Source: Syntrophomonadaceae bacterium
Lineage (GTDB): Bacteria > Bacillota > Syntrophomonadia > Syntrophomonadales > Syntrophomonadaceae
Direction of reading: 5' to 3'
Assembly (NCBI GenBank): GCA_012729835.1
Contig: JAAYCK010000149.1
Span: 1-54,811, forward strand
DNA length: 54,811 nucleotides
The position numbers and the translations under genes are program-made. Below, in pieces: positions 8,391 to 16,652 of the stretch. The notes beneath the pieces were generated by a model, which saw nothing but the letters and a program-made list of their open reading frames with translations, was not told the origin of the DNA and ran no database searches. Numbering within the stretch: position 1 is the stretch's first letter; each line of letters begins with the position of its first letter.

Positions 8391-9179
8391 ATGCAATACC
8401 AGGTTCATACATTATTTAACGGCATCTTTAATATTCTGTTCAAATCGGTGCCTCCGATCGCCAATATACCATGTTTTGCTTTTCTGCTCACCGCCGAGAA
8501 CGGTGAATTGATTCTGGTGGATACTGGTTTTAACCCGGAGTTTATTCCCGGACTGCACACCAGCTTTGAACAAGGTCCTGAGCACAAACTCCCGGCAGCT
8601 ATTGCCAGCCTGGGTTACCAACCCGGTGATATTGACACCGTGATCATGACCCACCTGCACTGGGATCATACCGGTGGCATGCAGGACTTTTCATCAGCCC
8701 GCTTCTACATCCAGGCTGATGAATTCCGCGGTCTGTTCCAATTGAATCCCAATGAGGAGACCTACTTCAACCCCAACCACTGGCTGGACCTGCTGCCCCA
8801 GTTTGAACTGGTGGAAGGTGATATAGAATTGAGACCCGGGCTGAAACTGATCAGGACCGGTGGTCATACCAAGGGGCACCAGATAGTTGAAGTCAACACC
8901 GCTGACGGCCCTATTCTGCTGGCTGGTGATGCGCCGTTCAATTACGATCTATTATGGAAGATGATTCCGGCTGAGGGTTGGAAACTATATCGCGAAGGAC
9001 CTGGCAGCCGTTTTTACTGGGATGAATCCATAGCTCCCATCATAGCTGCCTGGATGGATGAAAAGCAAATATCCGGACCGGTCCGCAATGATGCGGTCCC
9101 CTGGAAAGACTTCAAGGGTATGGGCAAGCGCTTTTATACCATCCATGATCCCCGCCTGCTGCAAAACAAAATCTCTTAG
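8391..9179 (+). CDS. N-acyl homoserine lactonase-like MBL-fold hydrolase
   Basis: A 262-residue MBL-fold enzyme of the AiiA/AttM-like group. The metal motif is THLHWDHTGG (His88, His90, Asp92, His93). RTGGHTKGHQ carries the next His ligand, and LLAGDAPFNYDLLW carries the bridging Asp followed by the Tyr-containing loop typical of lactonases. The length and motif order fit the AHL lactonase family, but many relatives hydrolyse other lactones or esters, so quorum quenching is not established. ATG at 8391 follows CTGGGGGGATATT. The HAD nucleotidase gene begins 13 nt after the stop, which suggests co-transcription. Confidence 0.85.
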   Translation: MQYQVHTLFNGIFNILFKSVPPIANIPCFAFLLTAENGELILVDTGFNPEFIPGLHTSFEQGPEHKLPAAIASLGYQPGDIDTVIMTHLHWDHTGGMQDFSSARFYIQADEFRGLFQLNPNEETYFNPNHWLDLLPQFELVEGDIELRPGLKLIRTGGHTKGHQIVEVNTADGPILLAGDAPFNYDLLWKMIPAEGWKLYREGPGSRFYWDESIAPIIAAWMDEKQISGPVRNDAVPWKDFKGMGKRFYTIHDPRLLQNKIS

Positions 9180-9192
9180 AGAGGTCAAGACT

Positions 9193-9792
9193 GTGAAAAT
9201 CGGAGTAGATATTGACAACACCATAACCCACACCACCGAGATGATCATGCATTATGCCAGGATATTCGGCGAGAAACACGGTCTTAATACAGTGGCCGAT
9301 CCCAGCTACTACTATCTGGAGGATGCACTGGGCTGGGAACGTGATATTGCTGAGCATTTCCTCGACGTCTACCTTCCTGATATTTACCGGGAAATGCGCC
9401 CCAAGGATCAGGCAGTGGAAGTGATGCGTCAGCTAAAGGATGAACATGAACTCGTGCTCATCACTTCGCGCAACCAGAAGTTCCCCGAGGTGGAGCAGGT
9501 GACCCTAGAATGGCTGGAGCGCTATGGCATCGCCTATGATGGGCTGATTCTAAATGCCACCCCTAATAAGCACTTTTTCAGTAAATTGGGGGTGTGCAAG
9601 GAGCAGGGGATCGAAATCATGATCGAAGACCATCACGATCTCATCATGGAACTCGCCCAGGCTTTTCCGGTAATCGTCTTCGACTATCCTTACAATCGCC
9701 ATATCAACGCCCAGAACGTCTACCGGGTCACCCACTGGCAGGAGGTACTGGAGCGCATCAACCAACTGGCTGCCAAGCGATCCGCTATCTGA
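9193..9792 (+). CDS. HAD-superfamily 5'-nucleotidase-like protein (NT5C/YqfW type)
   Basis: A 199-residue HAD phosphatase. Motif I is VDIDNTITHT (nucleophile Asp6 and acid Asp8 in DxDNT), motif II is the Thr/Ser of LVLITSRNQK, and motif III is MIEDHHDLIMEL. These match the 5'-nucleotidase, deoxy (NT5C) and YqfW-like group, which dephosphorylates nucleoside monophosphates. The start is GTG at 9193, placed just after AGAGGTCAAGACT. The frame stays open upstream, but that part lies inside the preceding lactonase-like gene and has no HAD sequence. The substrate is unproven. Confidence 0.82.
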   Translation: MKIGVDIDNTITHTTEMIMHYARIFGEKHGLNTVADPSYYYLEDALGWERDIAEHFLDVYLPDIYREMRPKDQAVEVMRQLKDEHELVLITSRNQKFPEVEQVTLEWLERYGIAYDGLILNATPNKHFFSKLGVCKEQGIEIMIEDHHDLIMELAQAFPVIVFDYPYNRHINAQNVYRVTHWQEVLERINQLAAKRSAI

Positions 9793-9876
9793 GAATGGCC
9801 GGATACTTTCCCTACTTCTTTTCTTTAGCTAAACCCCACCGGGCTGATTCCTTGATCCCCGGCGATTAGCTCTTAC

Positions 9877-9906
9877 ACAAAAAAAGCGGCCTCAGTTTGA
9901 GACCGC
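9877..9906 (-). terminator. Rho-independent terminator of the SLH-inhibitor gene
   Basis: On the minus strand, GCGGTCTCA, a short loop, TGAGGCCGC and then a run of eight T's form a typical intrinsic terminator. It lies 25 bp beyond the stop at 9931 and separates that gene from the convergent nucleotidase gene. Confidence 0.85.
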
Positions 9907-9930
9907 CCAGATTGTCAACAAAGTAGAATC

Positions 9931-10932
9931 TTATTTAATAATGACGGTTAGTTCATAAGTCTGAGCAGGCTGAACACTCTCCCAGGGCCGCTGGTAATTC
10001 AGCCTCAATTTGGTGGTTCCGCTCTGAAGAGCGGTAACTTTCCACCAGTTGGTGCCACCCTGTCCGATCAGTCGAGTATCCGAGCCGGGCAGAAAACCTT
10101 CACTGTCCAGGCGCAGCAGGGACTTATCCCCGATATCCATCATCCAGCTGTACCCGGTGGTGGGATTGCCGGGCAATTCCAGGGTAAAGCTCTGACCGAT
10201 CGCCAGGTGGTATTCCTTATTGTTGTAGGTCTGGTCCACACTCATCATACTGGTGCAGCGATTCAGTATCCGGGCCAGCTCGGCGCGTTTTACTGCCTGC
10301 CGCGGCCGAAAATTGTTATCGCCATCTCCCTTCATAATTCCGGTATTGCTGACGAAGACCAGGGCATTGGTCTCCTCCTGGGTCAGCCCCCTCATATCAT
10401 TATATACCGGCATCATCATGATCATGACAACATCAATTTTCTTGGCTTCAAAACACCTTTTGACCGCCTGGGCCACCTCGATGCGTGTGACATTGCGATT
10501 GGGTTGGAACTCTTCACCGTCCCCCACAAAAATATCATTGACCGCGCACATGACCAGGGCATCGGCATACCACGCCTTATTATCGACATCCCAGTAATAA
10601 TCACTGGCTAACGGTTGTTTTATAAAACGCAGGTCGCCATAATCCAGGTTAAAGGCCCGGGTAAGAACTGCCGCCAGCTGAGCCCGGCTAACCGCAGCCT
10701 CGGGACTGAATATGCATTGGCCCTGGCTGTTAAGGCCAGTCCCCACCATCATACCCCGGTCTATAGCAGTTTGTATCTCCTGTTGGGCCCAATGTCCCTG
10801 GATATCCACCGCTGCCGCCCTGGCGCCTATAAGTGTTGCTTGGACAGGTGTATCAGCCCAGGCACCGCCAGGAACTGTTAATATAAATAACAGCATCAGC
10901 AACCAGGTTAGATTTCTATTCATAGAATCCAC
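9931..10932 (-). CDS. SLH-domain surface protein with chagasin-type protease inhibitor domain (I42)
   Basis: A 333-residue secreted protein. A signal peptide is followed by a likely cut after AWA (residue 26). Three SLH-type segments occupy about 40-95, 105-160 and 175-230 and should bind cell-wall polymer. The C-terminal 90 residues carry all three chagasin loops: NPTTGYSW (256-263), GGTNWW (292-297) and RPW (315-317). Members of this family block papain-like C1 peptidases by inserting these loops into the active-site cleft. The pairing of SLH anchor and I42 inhibitor suggests a cell-surface shield against cysteine proteases, possibly the C1 enzyme encoded at 2031-3080; that link is inference. 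The start is ATG at 10932; ATG at 10923 is an alternative. Confidence 0.88.
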   Translation of the reverse strand: MDSMNRNLTWLLMLLFILTVPGGAWADTPVQATLIGARAAAVDIQGHWAQQEIQTAIDRGMMVGTGLNSQGQCIFSPEAAVSRAQLAAVLTRAFNLDYGDLRFIKQPLASDYYWDVDNKAWYADALVMCAVNDIFVGDGEEFQPNRNVTRIEVAQAVKRCFEAKKIDVVMIMMMPVYNDMRGLTQEETNALVFVSNTGIMKGDGDNNFRPRQAVKRAELARILNRCTSMMSVDQTYNNKEYHLAIGQSFTLELPGNPTTGYSWMMDIGDKSLLRLDSEGFLPGSDTRLIGQGGTNWWKVTALQSGTTKLRLNYQRPWESVQPAQTYELTVIIK

Positions 10933-11001
10933 CCCACAATCTTTTCTTATCTAAAAATACGCCGCCGGCAGTATATCCTTTCAGGGGAGAGCCAGTGGCA
11001 A

Positions 11002-11907
11002 TTATTGGCTGGATATTCCCTGCAGATGTTTACGGGTGTATAACCATAGTCCGAAGATGATAACCAGAGTCCCCAGCACAAACAAGTTACTGATACTCTC
11101 ATCAAGCAGATAGGCCGCCAGGGCGGTTGCCAGTACCGGTTTAATGAAAAAAATCAGTGAGCCTGCTCCAGGCGGAAGGTGTTCCAATCCGTAGAGGAAC
11201 AGGTAGTAAGCCAGACTGGTCACTATCACGGTAAGGTAGACCAGCCAGGGCCATACCCCATAGTCGAAAGTCAGGAGCGGGATATCGAAATAAAGCAGAG
11301 CGGGTATGCAGGCCAGAGCTCCCAGTATAAATGATATGCTGTTGACGGTAAGGCTCCCCATTTCCTGGGTCGCTTGACGCGCCTGCACAATAAAGAGTCC
11401 GTAGCTGACCGCTGAAAACATAGCCAGTCCGGTCCCCAGCCAGGAACCCGAACCCATCATGACCTCGTGAAAAGCCACGATAAAGAGCCCGACAGACGCA
11501 CAGGTCAGTCCCAATACCTGATACCTACTGAAATAATGCTGGCCCCGCCAGGCTTCAAAAATATGTACAAATATCGGATTGGTACAGAATATCACCGCCG
11601 CGGTGGAGGCCGGGATATATTTGATGCTGATCTGAAAGAGCGACAGACACAGGGTCACATTTAAAAACCCCAGCCAGAACAGGCTCTTGAAATCCCCGGC
11701 ATGCAATTGCACCGAGCGCTTGCGCTGGTCAGCCAAAGCCAGGGGCAGCAGGAGGAACCCACCCAACAGGAAACGCAGGTAGTTGATCTGCATCGGTTCT
11801 ATACGATAGGTGATCTTCTTGGAGACCACCTCAAAAGTGCTGAAAAAAATAATAGTAAGGGCCAGAGCCCCTACCGCCTTCCATCTGGCGGTATTCTGCA
11901 CGCTCAC
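11002..11907 (-). CDS. EamA/DMT-family transporter (drug/metabolite exporter)
   Basis: A 301-residue integral membrane protein with about ten transmembrane helices in two EamA repeats. Typical features are EVVSKKITYRIEPMQINYLR in the first repeat and LEHLPPGAGSLIFFIKPVLA before the last helices. Members export amino acids or other metabolites, or take up solutes. The start is GTG at 11907 behind AAGGGAGGGAGAA. It starts 44 nt after the stop of the MocR gene on the same strand, so the two are probably one transcript, as is common for MocR regulators and amine or amino-acid transporters. The substrate is not predictable. Confidence 0.88.
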   Translation of the reverse strand: MSVQNTARWKAVGALALTIIFFSTFEVVSKKITYRIEPMQINYLRFLLGGFLLLPLALADQRKRSVQLHAGDFKSLFWLGFLNVTLCLSLFQISIKYIPASTAAVIFCTNPIFVHIFEAWRGQHYFSRYQVLGLTCASVGLFIVAFHEVMMGSGSWLGTGLAMFSAVSYGLFIVQARQATQEMGSLTVNSISFILGALACIPALLYFDIPLLTFDYGVWPWLVYLTVIVTSLAYYLFLYGLEHLPPGAGSLIFFIKPVLATALAAYLLDESISNLFVLGTLVIIFGLWLYTRKHLQGISSQ

Positions 11908-11951
11908 TTCTCCCTCCCTTTTTCGAAGCTATCGAGGACGGGACTCCTGGA

Positions 11952-13475
11952 TCACAGCAGTGCCAGAGGAGCCATATCATCGGTCTTGTTTCGTTCGCCT
12001 ATGCCTCCCGCCTCTTTGGATATCTGGCGCACGGCCCGGCAGATCCGTTCTATCCCGATCCGAATCTCGTTCTCTTCGCAGCGCGAGAAGCTCAGACGTA
12101 TATGATCACTGCCGCCGGCATCGGCATGGAAGGCTGATCCAGGTACAAATCCCACCCGGATACTGCGACAGACTGAAAGCAAACGCTCGCCGGTAACTCC
12201 TGCTGGCAGTCGGCACCAAACATAGAACCCGCCCGGAGGGTTGTCCCATAACATCCCGGGCGGCGCAAATTGCCTGAGAGCTTCCAGCATGGCCTCCCGC
12301 CGCTTATTATACTCCTGGCGAATAGTCACAAGATGCCCCTGCAGCAGTCCGCGCTGGCAATATACTGTCACGATCTCCTGAGCCAGGGTGACGCTATGGA
12401 TATCATCCAACTGTCGCGCCAGTACCATTTGCCTTATCACCTCGCCCGGCCCTGCTGCCCATCCTATTCGCATCCCCGGGAAGAGCATCTTGGAGAAGGT
12501 GGACAGGTATAACACCAGCCCGAATCGGTCAAGCGCAGCCAGCGGCGGCACCGGTGGTTCATCAAAAGAGATCTCGCTATAGGCATCATCTTCGATAATT
12601 GGCACATGGCAGCGATAGGCAATTTCCAGAAGTGACCGGCGCTGGGCCTCATCCATATTCGTTCCGGCCGGATTCTGATAGGTGGGCATGGTGTAAAACA
12701 ACTTGGGCCGGTAGCGGAGCATGGCCTGTTCGAGGACCTCCAGGCGCAGGCCGCTCCTGTCACGGGGAACTCCGACCAGCCTGGCCCCCGCCGCCCGAAA
12801 GACCTGCAGGGCTCCCGGATAGGAAGGCTCCTCTACCAGTACATTATCGCCTGGTTCGAGCATGATGCGCGCCGCCAATTCCAGACCCTGCTGCGAACCG
12901 CTGGTGACTATGATATCATCCGGACCAGATGATATTCCTCGTTGGTGCATATATTCGGCCAGACAGGTACGCAGCGAGAGCAGTCCCTGCGGGGATGAGT
13001 ATTCCAGCATCTGATGCCCGGATGCAGCCATGATATCTGCGCTTATCTGAGCAATATCTCCGGTCGGATACAACTCCGGCGCCGGCGCCCCGGCCGCCAG
13101 ATTTATCATATCGTCCTGTCCTAAGTGATTTAACAGATTGCTGATCAGGGGATCACTGGTACGGGCTGATTCGCGGTTGAACAGGTGGGTCCAGCGCAAA
13201 GGCGGTTCAACGCACGCATTGGCCGTCCCTGCTCCAGGGGTACCTGCCACTATTGTCCCCCGCCCTACAAAAGATTCTATCAGGCCATCAGCGGCCAGTT
13301 CCTCATAAGCCTTGACCACCGTGCTGCGGTTGACTTCGAGGGTCGCTGCCAGTTTGCGTTCCGGGGGCAGGCGATATCCAGGCGCCAGCATACCGTTTAT
13401 TATCATCTCCCGCAGCGCATTCCTGATCTGCAGGTATAGCGGAGTCCGGCCGCTCCGATCCAATACTATGTTCAT
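11952..13475 (-). CDS. MocR/GntR-type transcriptional regulator with aminotransferase domain
   Basis: A 507-residue fusion. Residues 1-75 are a GntR winged helix (LPPERKLAATLEVNRSTVVK, then GLIESFVGRGT). Residues about 120-480 are a fold-type I PLP aminotransferase with NPAG at 268-271, the EDDAYSE Asp and the PLP lysine Lys329 in STFSKMLFPGMRIGW. MocR proteins use the PLP domain to sense a ligand and usually control a neighbouring enzyme or transporter. Candidate targets are the downstream DMT exporter and the aminotransferase at 13786-14973. ATG at 13475 follows CAGGAGGATACC. The 20 or so C-terminal residues after the fold are not conserved-looking. Confidence 0.92.
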   Translation of the reverse strand: MNIVLDRSGRTPLYLQIRNALREMIINGMLAPGYRLPPERKLAATLEVNRSTVVKAYEELAADGLIESFVGRGTIVAGTPGAGTANACVEPPLRWTHLFNRESARTSDPLISNLLNHLGQDDMINLAAGAPAPELYPTGDIAQISADIMAASGHQMLEYSSPQGLLSLRTCLAEYMHQRGISSGPDDIIVTSGSQQGLELAARIMLEPGDNVLVEEPSYPGALQVFRAAGARLVGVPRDRSGLRLEVLEQAMLRYRPKLFYTMPTYQNPAGTNMDEAQRRSLLEIAYRCHVPIIEDDAYSEISFDEPPVPPLAALDRFGLVLYLSTFSKMLFPGMRIGWAAGPGEVIRQMVLARQLDDIHSVTLAQEIVTVYCQRGLLQGHLVTIRQEYNKRREAMLEALRQFAPPGMLWDNPPGGFYVWCRLPAGVTGERLLSVCRSIRVGFVPGSAFHADAGGSDHIRLSFSRCEENEIRIGIERICRAVRQISKEAGGIGERNKTDDMAPLALL

Positions 13476-13526
13476 GGTATCCTCCTGACAAAGATTAATA
13501 GGCGCAGTTAATATAAAATGCGCAAT

Positions 13527-13680
13527 AATTGTGAATTATGAATTCTTAATTTTTAATTAAGGTGTGCACCCTCCGGGTGCAATTACAGTTGTCGCTTGCT
13601 ATTGCTAAGAAATGCGAAGCATTTCTACATTAATTCATAATTCAAAATTGAAAATTCAAAATTATGACTTGTTGCACATC
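13527..13680. repeat. Dispersed palindrome-rich repeat, copy 2 (inverted)
   Basis: The reverse complement of the unit at 1-127, almost base for base over about 110 bp, followed by an AT-rich extension of AATTCAAAATT units and TTGTTGCACATC at 13669-13680. It fills the gap between the MocR gene and the next aminotransferase. The terminal parts TGAATTATGAATT and TTAATTCATAATTCA are inverted repeats of each other. Confidence 0.8.
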
Positions 13681-13715
13681 ATAAGTCAACCGTGGAACTT
13701 GAAGCGTCAATCATA

Positions 13716-13748
13716 AAAAGTCTGCGTTATCTGCGTTATCTGCGTCTA
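13716..13748. repeat. Short TCTGCGTTA tandem repeat
   Basis: Two and a half tandem copies of TCTGCGTTA, ending in TCTGCGTCTAT. The motif resembles the CTGTGTTCATCTGTGG family at 1.5-2.0 kb. Non-coding, lying after the stop of the aminotransferase gene. Confidence 0.55.
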
Positions 13749-13785
13749 TTCCATCTCCTCCGTCTTTTGCATCATATACTGTCTA

Positions 13786-14973
13786 TTATGCAACATCCAG
13801 GTGCGGCTTGATCAAGCGGGCCAGGCGGCGGATCCCTTCGTTGATCAGCTCGGGGCTCGAATTCGAATAATTCAAGCGCATGGTGTTTTCCCCCCCCTCT
13901 CCGACAAAGAACGCTTTCCCGGGGACAAAGGCTACCTTCTCGGCGATAGCCTCAGCCAACAGGAGCCCGGTATCCACGCCCTCTGGCAGTTGCACCCAGA
14001 GGAACATGCCCCCTTCCGGCAATGACCAAGTGACTTCCGGAGGAAACTCCCTGGCCAGAGCTGTCAGCATAGCATCTTTGCGTCGCTTGTACTCGGCCTT
14101 GATCCTGGCAACATGGGCCGGACTGTCGGTTTCCTGCAGATAACGGGCCAGTATATGCTGGACCAGGCTGTTGGTATGTAGATCAGCTCCTTGCTTGCAT
14201 TTGGCCATGCTGCCTATCACCCTCGGGTCGCCTACCATCCAGCCTACCCGAAAGCCAGGCACCACTGTCTTGGAAAAGGTAGAAAGGTAGATTACTCGAT
14301 CGTTCTCTATGCTCTTGATACAGGGCAATTCTTCGCCCTCAAAGCGCAGAGCCGAGTAAGGATCGTCTTCTACCAGGACAACCTGATAACGCCGGAGTAT
14401 CTCAGCCACCGCCCAACGTCGCTCCCGGTTCATGGAGCGTCCGGTGGGATTCTGAAAGGTCGGCACCAGGTACACCAGCTTGGGGCTATATTCAATTATC
14501 GCTCTCTCCAAGGCCTCCGGCACCATGCCCTCATCATCGGTCGGCACCGCCTTAAACCGGGGTTCAAATACTTCAAACGCCTGAAGCGCACCTAAATAGG
14601 TAGGGTTTTCCACCAGTACGGTATCACCATGGTTCAAAAACACTCTTCCCAGCAGGTCGAGCGATTGCTGCGAGCCGCTGGTGATTAAGATTTCTTCGCT
14701 GGAGCAGCTCACTCCTCTTTCCTGCATGATACCGGCTATTTGCCTGCGCAGGGGCAGATAGCCTTCGGTCGGGCCATACTGCAGCGACGCCGCAGCTTCG
14801 CCCTGCTCCAGTACCTGATTGACGGCTGCCTGTATCTCAGCAATGGGAAACAATTCTTCCGCCGGTAATCCACCAGCCAACGATATCACATCCGGCATCT
14901 CGGTGACCTGGAGGATCTCCCGGATAGCCGAGCTCCTAAGTTTGTTTACTCGTTCGGCAAATTGATAATCCAT
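13786..14973 (-). CDS. PLP-dependent aminotransferase (2-aminoadipate/LysN-like)
   Basis: A 395-residue fold-type I aminotransferase. Visible signatures are GGLPAEELFP (34-43), TSGSQQ (98-103), NPTG (175-178), the VEDDPYSALR loop with the PLP-ring Asp, and the PLP lysine Lys235 in STFSKTVVPGFRVGW. The protein is closest in style to the LysN/ARO8-like group that transaminates 2-aminoadipate, aromatic or branched-chain acids. It lacks the GntR domain of its neighbour at 11952-13475, to which it is otherwise similar. The longer open frame upstream encodes CHCERSAA from an interspersed repeat, so the start is set at ATG 14973 behind GAGGAGGGGATAGT. Confidence 0.92.
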   Translation of the reverse strand: MDYQFAERVNKLRSSAIREILQVTEMPDVISLAGGLPAEELFPIAEIQAAVNQVLEQGEAAASLQYGPTEGYLPLRRQIAGIMQERGVSCSSEEILITSGSQQSLDLLGRVFLNHGDTVLVENPTYLGALQAFEVFEPRFKAVPTDDEGMVPEALERAIIEYSPKLVYLVPTFQNPTGRSMNRERRWAVAEILRRYQVVLVEDDPYSALRFEGEELPCIKSIENDRVIYLSTFSKTVVPGFRVGWMVGDPRVIGSMAKCKQGADLHTNSLVQHILARYLQETDSPAHVARIKAEYKRRKDAMLTALAREFPPEVTWSLPEGGMFLWVQLPEGVDTGLLLAEAIAEKVAFVPGKAFFVGEGGENTMRLNYSNSSPELINEGIRRLARLIKPHLDVA

Positions 14974-15025
14974 ACTATCCCCTCCTCGTTGGATCGTTAT
15001 AGGGAAGTATATTACCGACCAATTT

Positions 15026-15068
15026 ATTATACAACATCCAATTGGATTATTTTTATCACCATCCAATT
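15026..15068 (-). promoter_or_regulatory. Aminotransferase promoter region with ATCCAATTGGAT operator candidate
   Basis: On the minus strand a consensus TATAAT lies at 15031-15026. A perfect 12-bp palindrome, ATCCAATTGGAT (15036-15047), fills the spacer, and a half-site ATCCAATT lies at 15061-15068. The -35 position is poor, so regulator-dependent transcription is plausible. The adjacent MocR protein is the obvious candidate binder. Confidence 0.5.
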
Positions 15069-15092
15069 TTACACTTTTGTTAATTAAGCGCA

Positions 15093-15120
15093 AGATTGCC
15101 GCGCTGCGTTCACAATGACA
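15093..15120. repeat. GATTGCCGCGCTGCG interspersed palindrome, copy 2
   Basis: Matches the unit at 1698-1725 with two or three changes (AGATTGCCGCGCTGCG then TTCACAATGACA). It lies in the gap between the aminotransferase promoter and tlp. Confidence 0.75.
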
Positions 15121-15288
15121 CAATAAATAATTGAATGCACCGGCGCGCCACGCCTTCTCATTTGCAAGGAGCGTTAGCCTGCCCGATGTTTAATAAACTA
15201 TTCCCCAGCCAGGTGTATAAGTCACCGCTATTGTCCAAAAAATATCACTAGCTATAACAGCAGCCACAAAAAAGAAAGGAGTAGCCAT

Positions 15289-15510
15289 ATGAAACACAAA
15301 CCCGATGACCGTCGTGACAACGTGGAGCGCATCCAGCAGCATATCGACGATACCATTCAAAACATCGAAGCAGCGGAAGAAATGATCACCGCAACAGATA
15401 ATCCGCGTACCCGGAGCGACCTGGAGAAAAAGAACCAGAGACGTGAAAAAGCCCTGGACAGCATGCGCCAGGAGATAAGGGACGAAGCCCTGGACCGGCA
15501 GAAAGATTAG
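15289..15510 (+). CDS. tlp: Tlp family small acid-soluble spore protein
   Basis: A 73-residue highly charged protein matching the Tlp family of the spore core. Key similarity is PDDRRDNVERIQQHIDDTI followed by IEAAEEM, and the later EKKNQRREKALDSMRQEI, both positioned as in B. subtilis Tlp. Tlp is made in the forespore and degraded on germination; its exact function is not clear. ATG at 15289 follows AAAGGAGTAGCCAT. I could not find a convincing sigma-G promoter. A 10-bp inverted repeat lies downstream. This gene is good evidence that the host forms endospores. Confidence 0.92.
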   Translation: MKHKPDDRRDNVERIQQHIDDTIQNIEAAEEMITATDNPRTRSDLEKKNQRREKALDSMRQEIRDEALDRQKD

Positions 15511-15565
15511 TTGCATCATTTCCTCTTCTTGATTTTTAGATAAACAATAAGCAGCGGCATCAATA

Positions 15566-15612
15566 AACCCCGCTCTGTCATCGTAGCAGACATACGGTGA
15601 GTGAGCGGGGTT
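15566..15612. other. Ten-bp inverted repeat with 27-nt loop after tlp
   Basis: AACCCCGCTC (15566-15575) and GAGCGGGGTT (15603-15612) pair perfectly. No T-run follows, so it is not a classical terminator. It may end or stabilise the tlp transcript. Confidence 0.5.
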
Positions 15613-15698
15613 GGTGATGTATAAAGATGATGAACACGATGCGTAAAGCGACCGGCGCACGGACAGCCAGGAGCTGCGACTCGCTAATTTATGCTTTG

Positions 15699-16604
15699 CT
15701 AAGCCAGCTCAAAACGGTTGCGCCCGTTTTGTTTAGCCTGATACATGGCGGTATCAGCCGCCTGAATGATATCAACGATCTTTTCCGGTGCTCCGGCATT
15801 ATTGAAGGCGATCCCCAGGCTGATGGTGATTGGTATCTGTTGATCATGGAATAACACCGGGTTTTCTCGCACGCTATTCATAATACGATTAGCGATAATC
15901 TCCGCCTCATCCCGGCTGCATCCCGGCAGGACCAGCAGGAACTCCTCGCCTCCGTAGCGGCCTATACTATCATAAAGACGCAGATTCTTTTTTATACGTT
16001 CACTAACCTCTACCAGCACCGCATCACCCGCGACATGTCCGTAGGTGTCATTGACCTTTTTGAAATGATCGAGGTCCCCCATCATGATCGCCAGGTTGAG
16101 CTGCTGCCGATCAGCCCGCTGTAGTTCCTGATCCAGAATCCTCAGAATCTCGCCGTGATTCAACAGGCCGGTAAGCGGATCATGCCGTGCCTGAAAGCGC
16201 TGGATCTCCAGAGCTTCCTGCAAAGACTGCTGCAAGGAGACGATTCGCTGGCCAACCCGCAGCCTAACCTCGAGTTCCTGAGTCAAATAGGGTTTGGTTA
16301 TATAATCATCAGCTCCAGCATTCATGCCATCTATCAGATCCTCCTTGCTGTCACGACTGGTGAGCATGATAATATAGTGATAATCGTTCTGAGCGGACTG
16401 GCGAAGTCTACGGCACAATTCAGGGCCATCCAATCCTGGCATCATCCAATCAACTAGAGCCAGACGCGGCGAATCCTCGGCCTGCATAATCTCCCAGGCT
16501 TGCAGCCCATCTGTGGCTTCTACCGGCTCATAACCCCACTTGACCAATAGATTGCGCAATACCCTTCGTGATATGGAGTCATCATCAGCCACTAAAACTC
16601 TCAT
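15699..16604 (-). CDS. Response regulator diguanylate cyclase (REC-GGDEF)
   Basis: A 301-residue two-domain protein. The N-terminal receiver (about 1-120) has the acidic pair DD, phospho-acceptor Asp in ALVDWMMPGLDG and the conserved Lys in YITKPY. A short coiled linker leads to a GGDEF domain with the active GGEEF signature in GRYGGEEFLLVLPG. RLYD lies five residues before it and forms an RxxD inhibitory site, so c-di-GMP product inhibition is expected. The gene starts 48 nt after the hybrid kinase gene on the same strand, making that kinase (through its Hpt domain) the likely phosphodonor. Output should be phosphorylation-gated c-di-GMP synthesis. Confidence 0.94.
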   Translation of the reverse strand: MRVLVADDDSISRRVLRNLLVKWGYEPVEATDGLQAWEIMQAEDSPRLALVDWMMPGLDGPELCRRLRQSAQNDYHYIIMLTSRDSKEDLIDGMNAGADDYITKPYLTQELEVRLRVGQRIVSLQQSLQEALEIQRFQARHDPLTGLLNHGEILRILDQELQRADRQQLNLAIMMGDLDHFKKVNDTYGHVAGDAVLVEVSERIKKNLRLYDSIGRYGGEEFLLVLPGCSRDEAEIIANRIMNSVRENPVLFHDQQIPITISLGIAFNNAGAPEKIVDIIQAADTAMYQAKQNGRNRFELA

Positions 16605-16652
16605 CGAGGATACCTCCTAGTAATAACGTAAGAATCATAGCTATGCCCAGCA

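Noticed and set aside
14974-15123. N-terminal extension of the aminotransferase starting MCHCERSAAIL
   Set aside because: It translates an interspersed GATTGCCGCGCTGCG repeat and the promoter region. A strong RBS precedes ATG 14973, where the family begins.
15190-15660. 156-residue open frame on the minus strand
   Set aside because: It lies opposite tlp, which has clear family identity and an RBS; no family pattern on the opposite strand.
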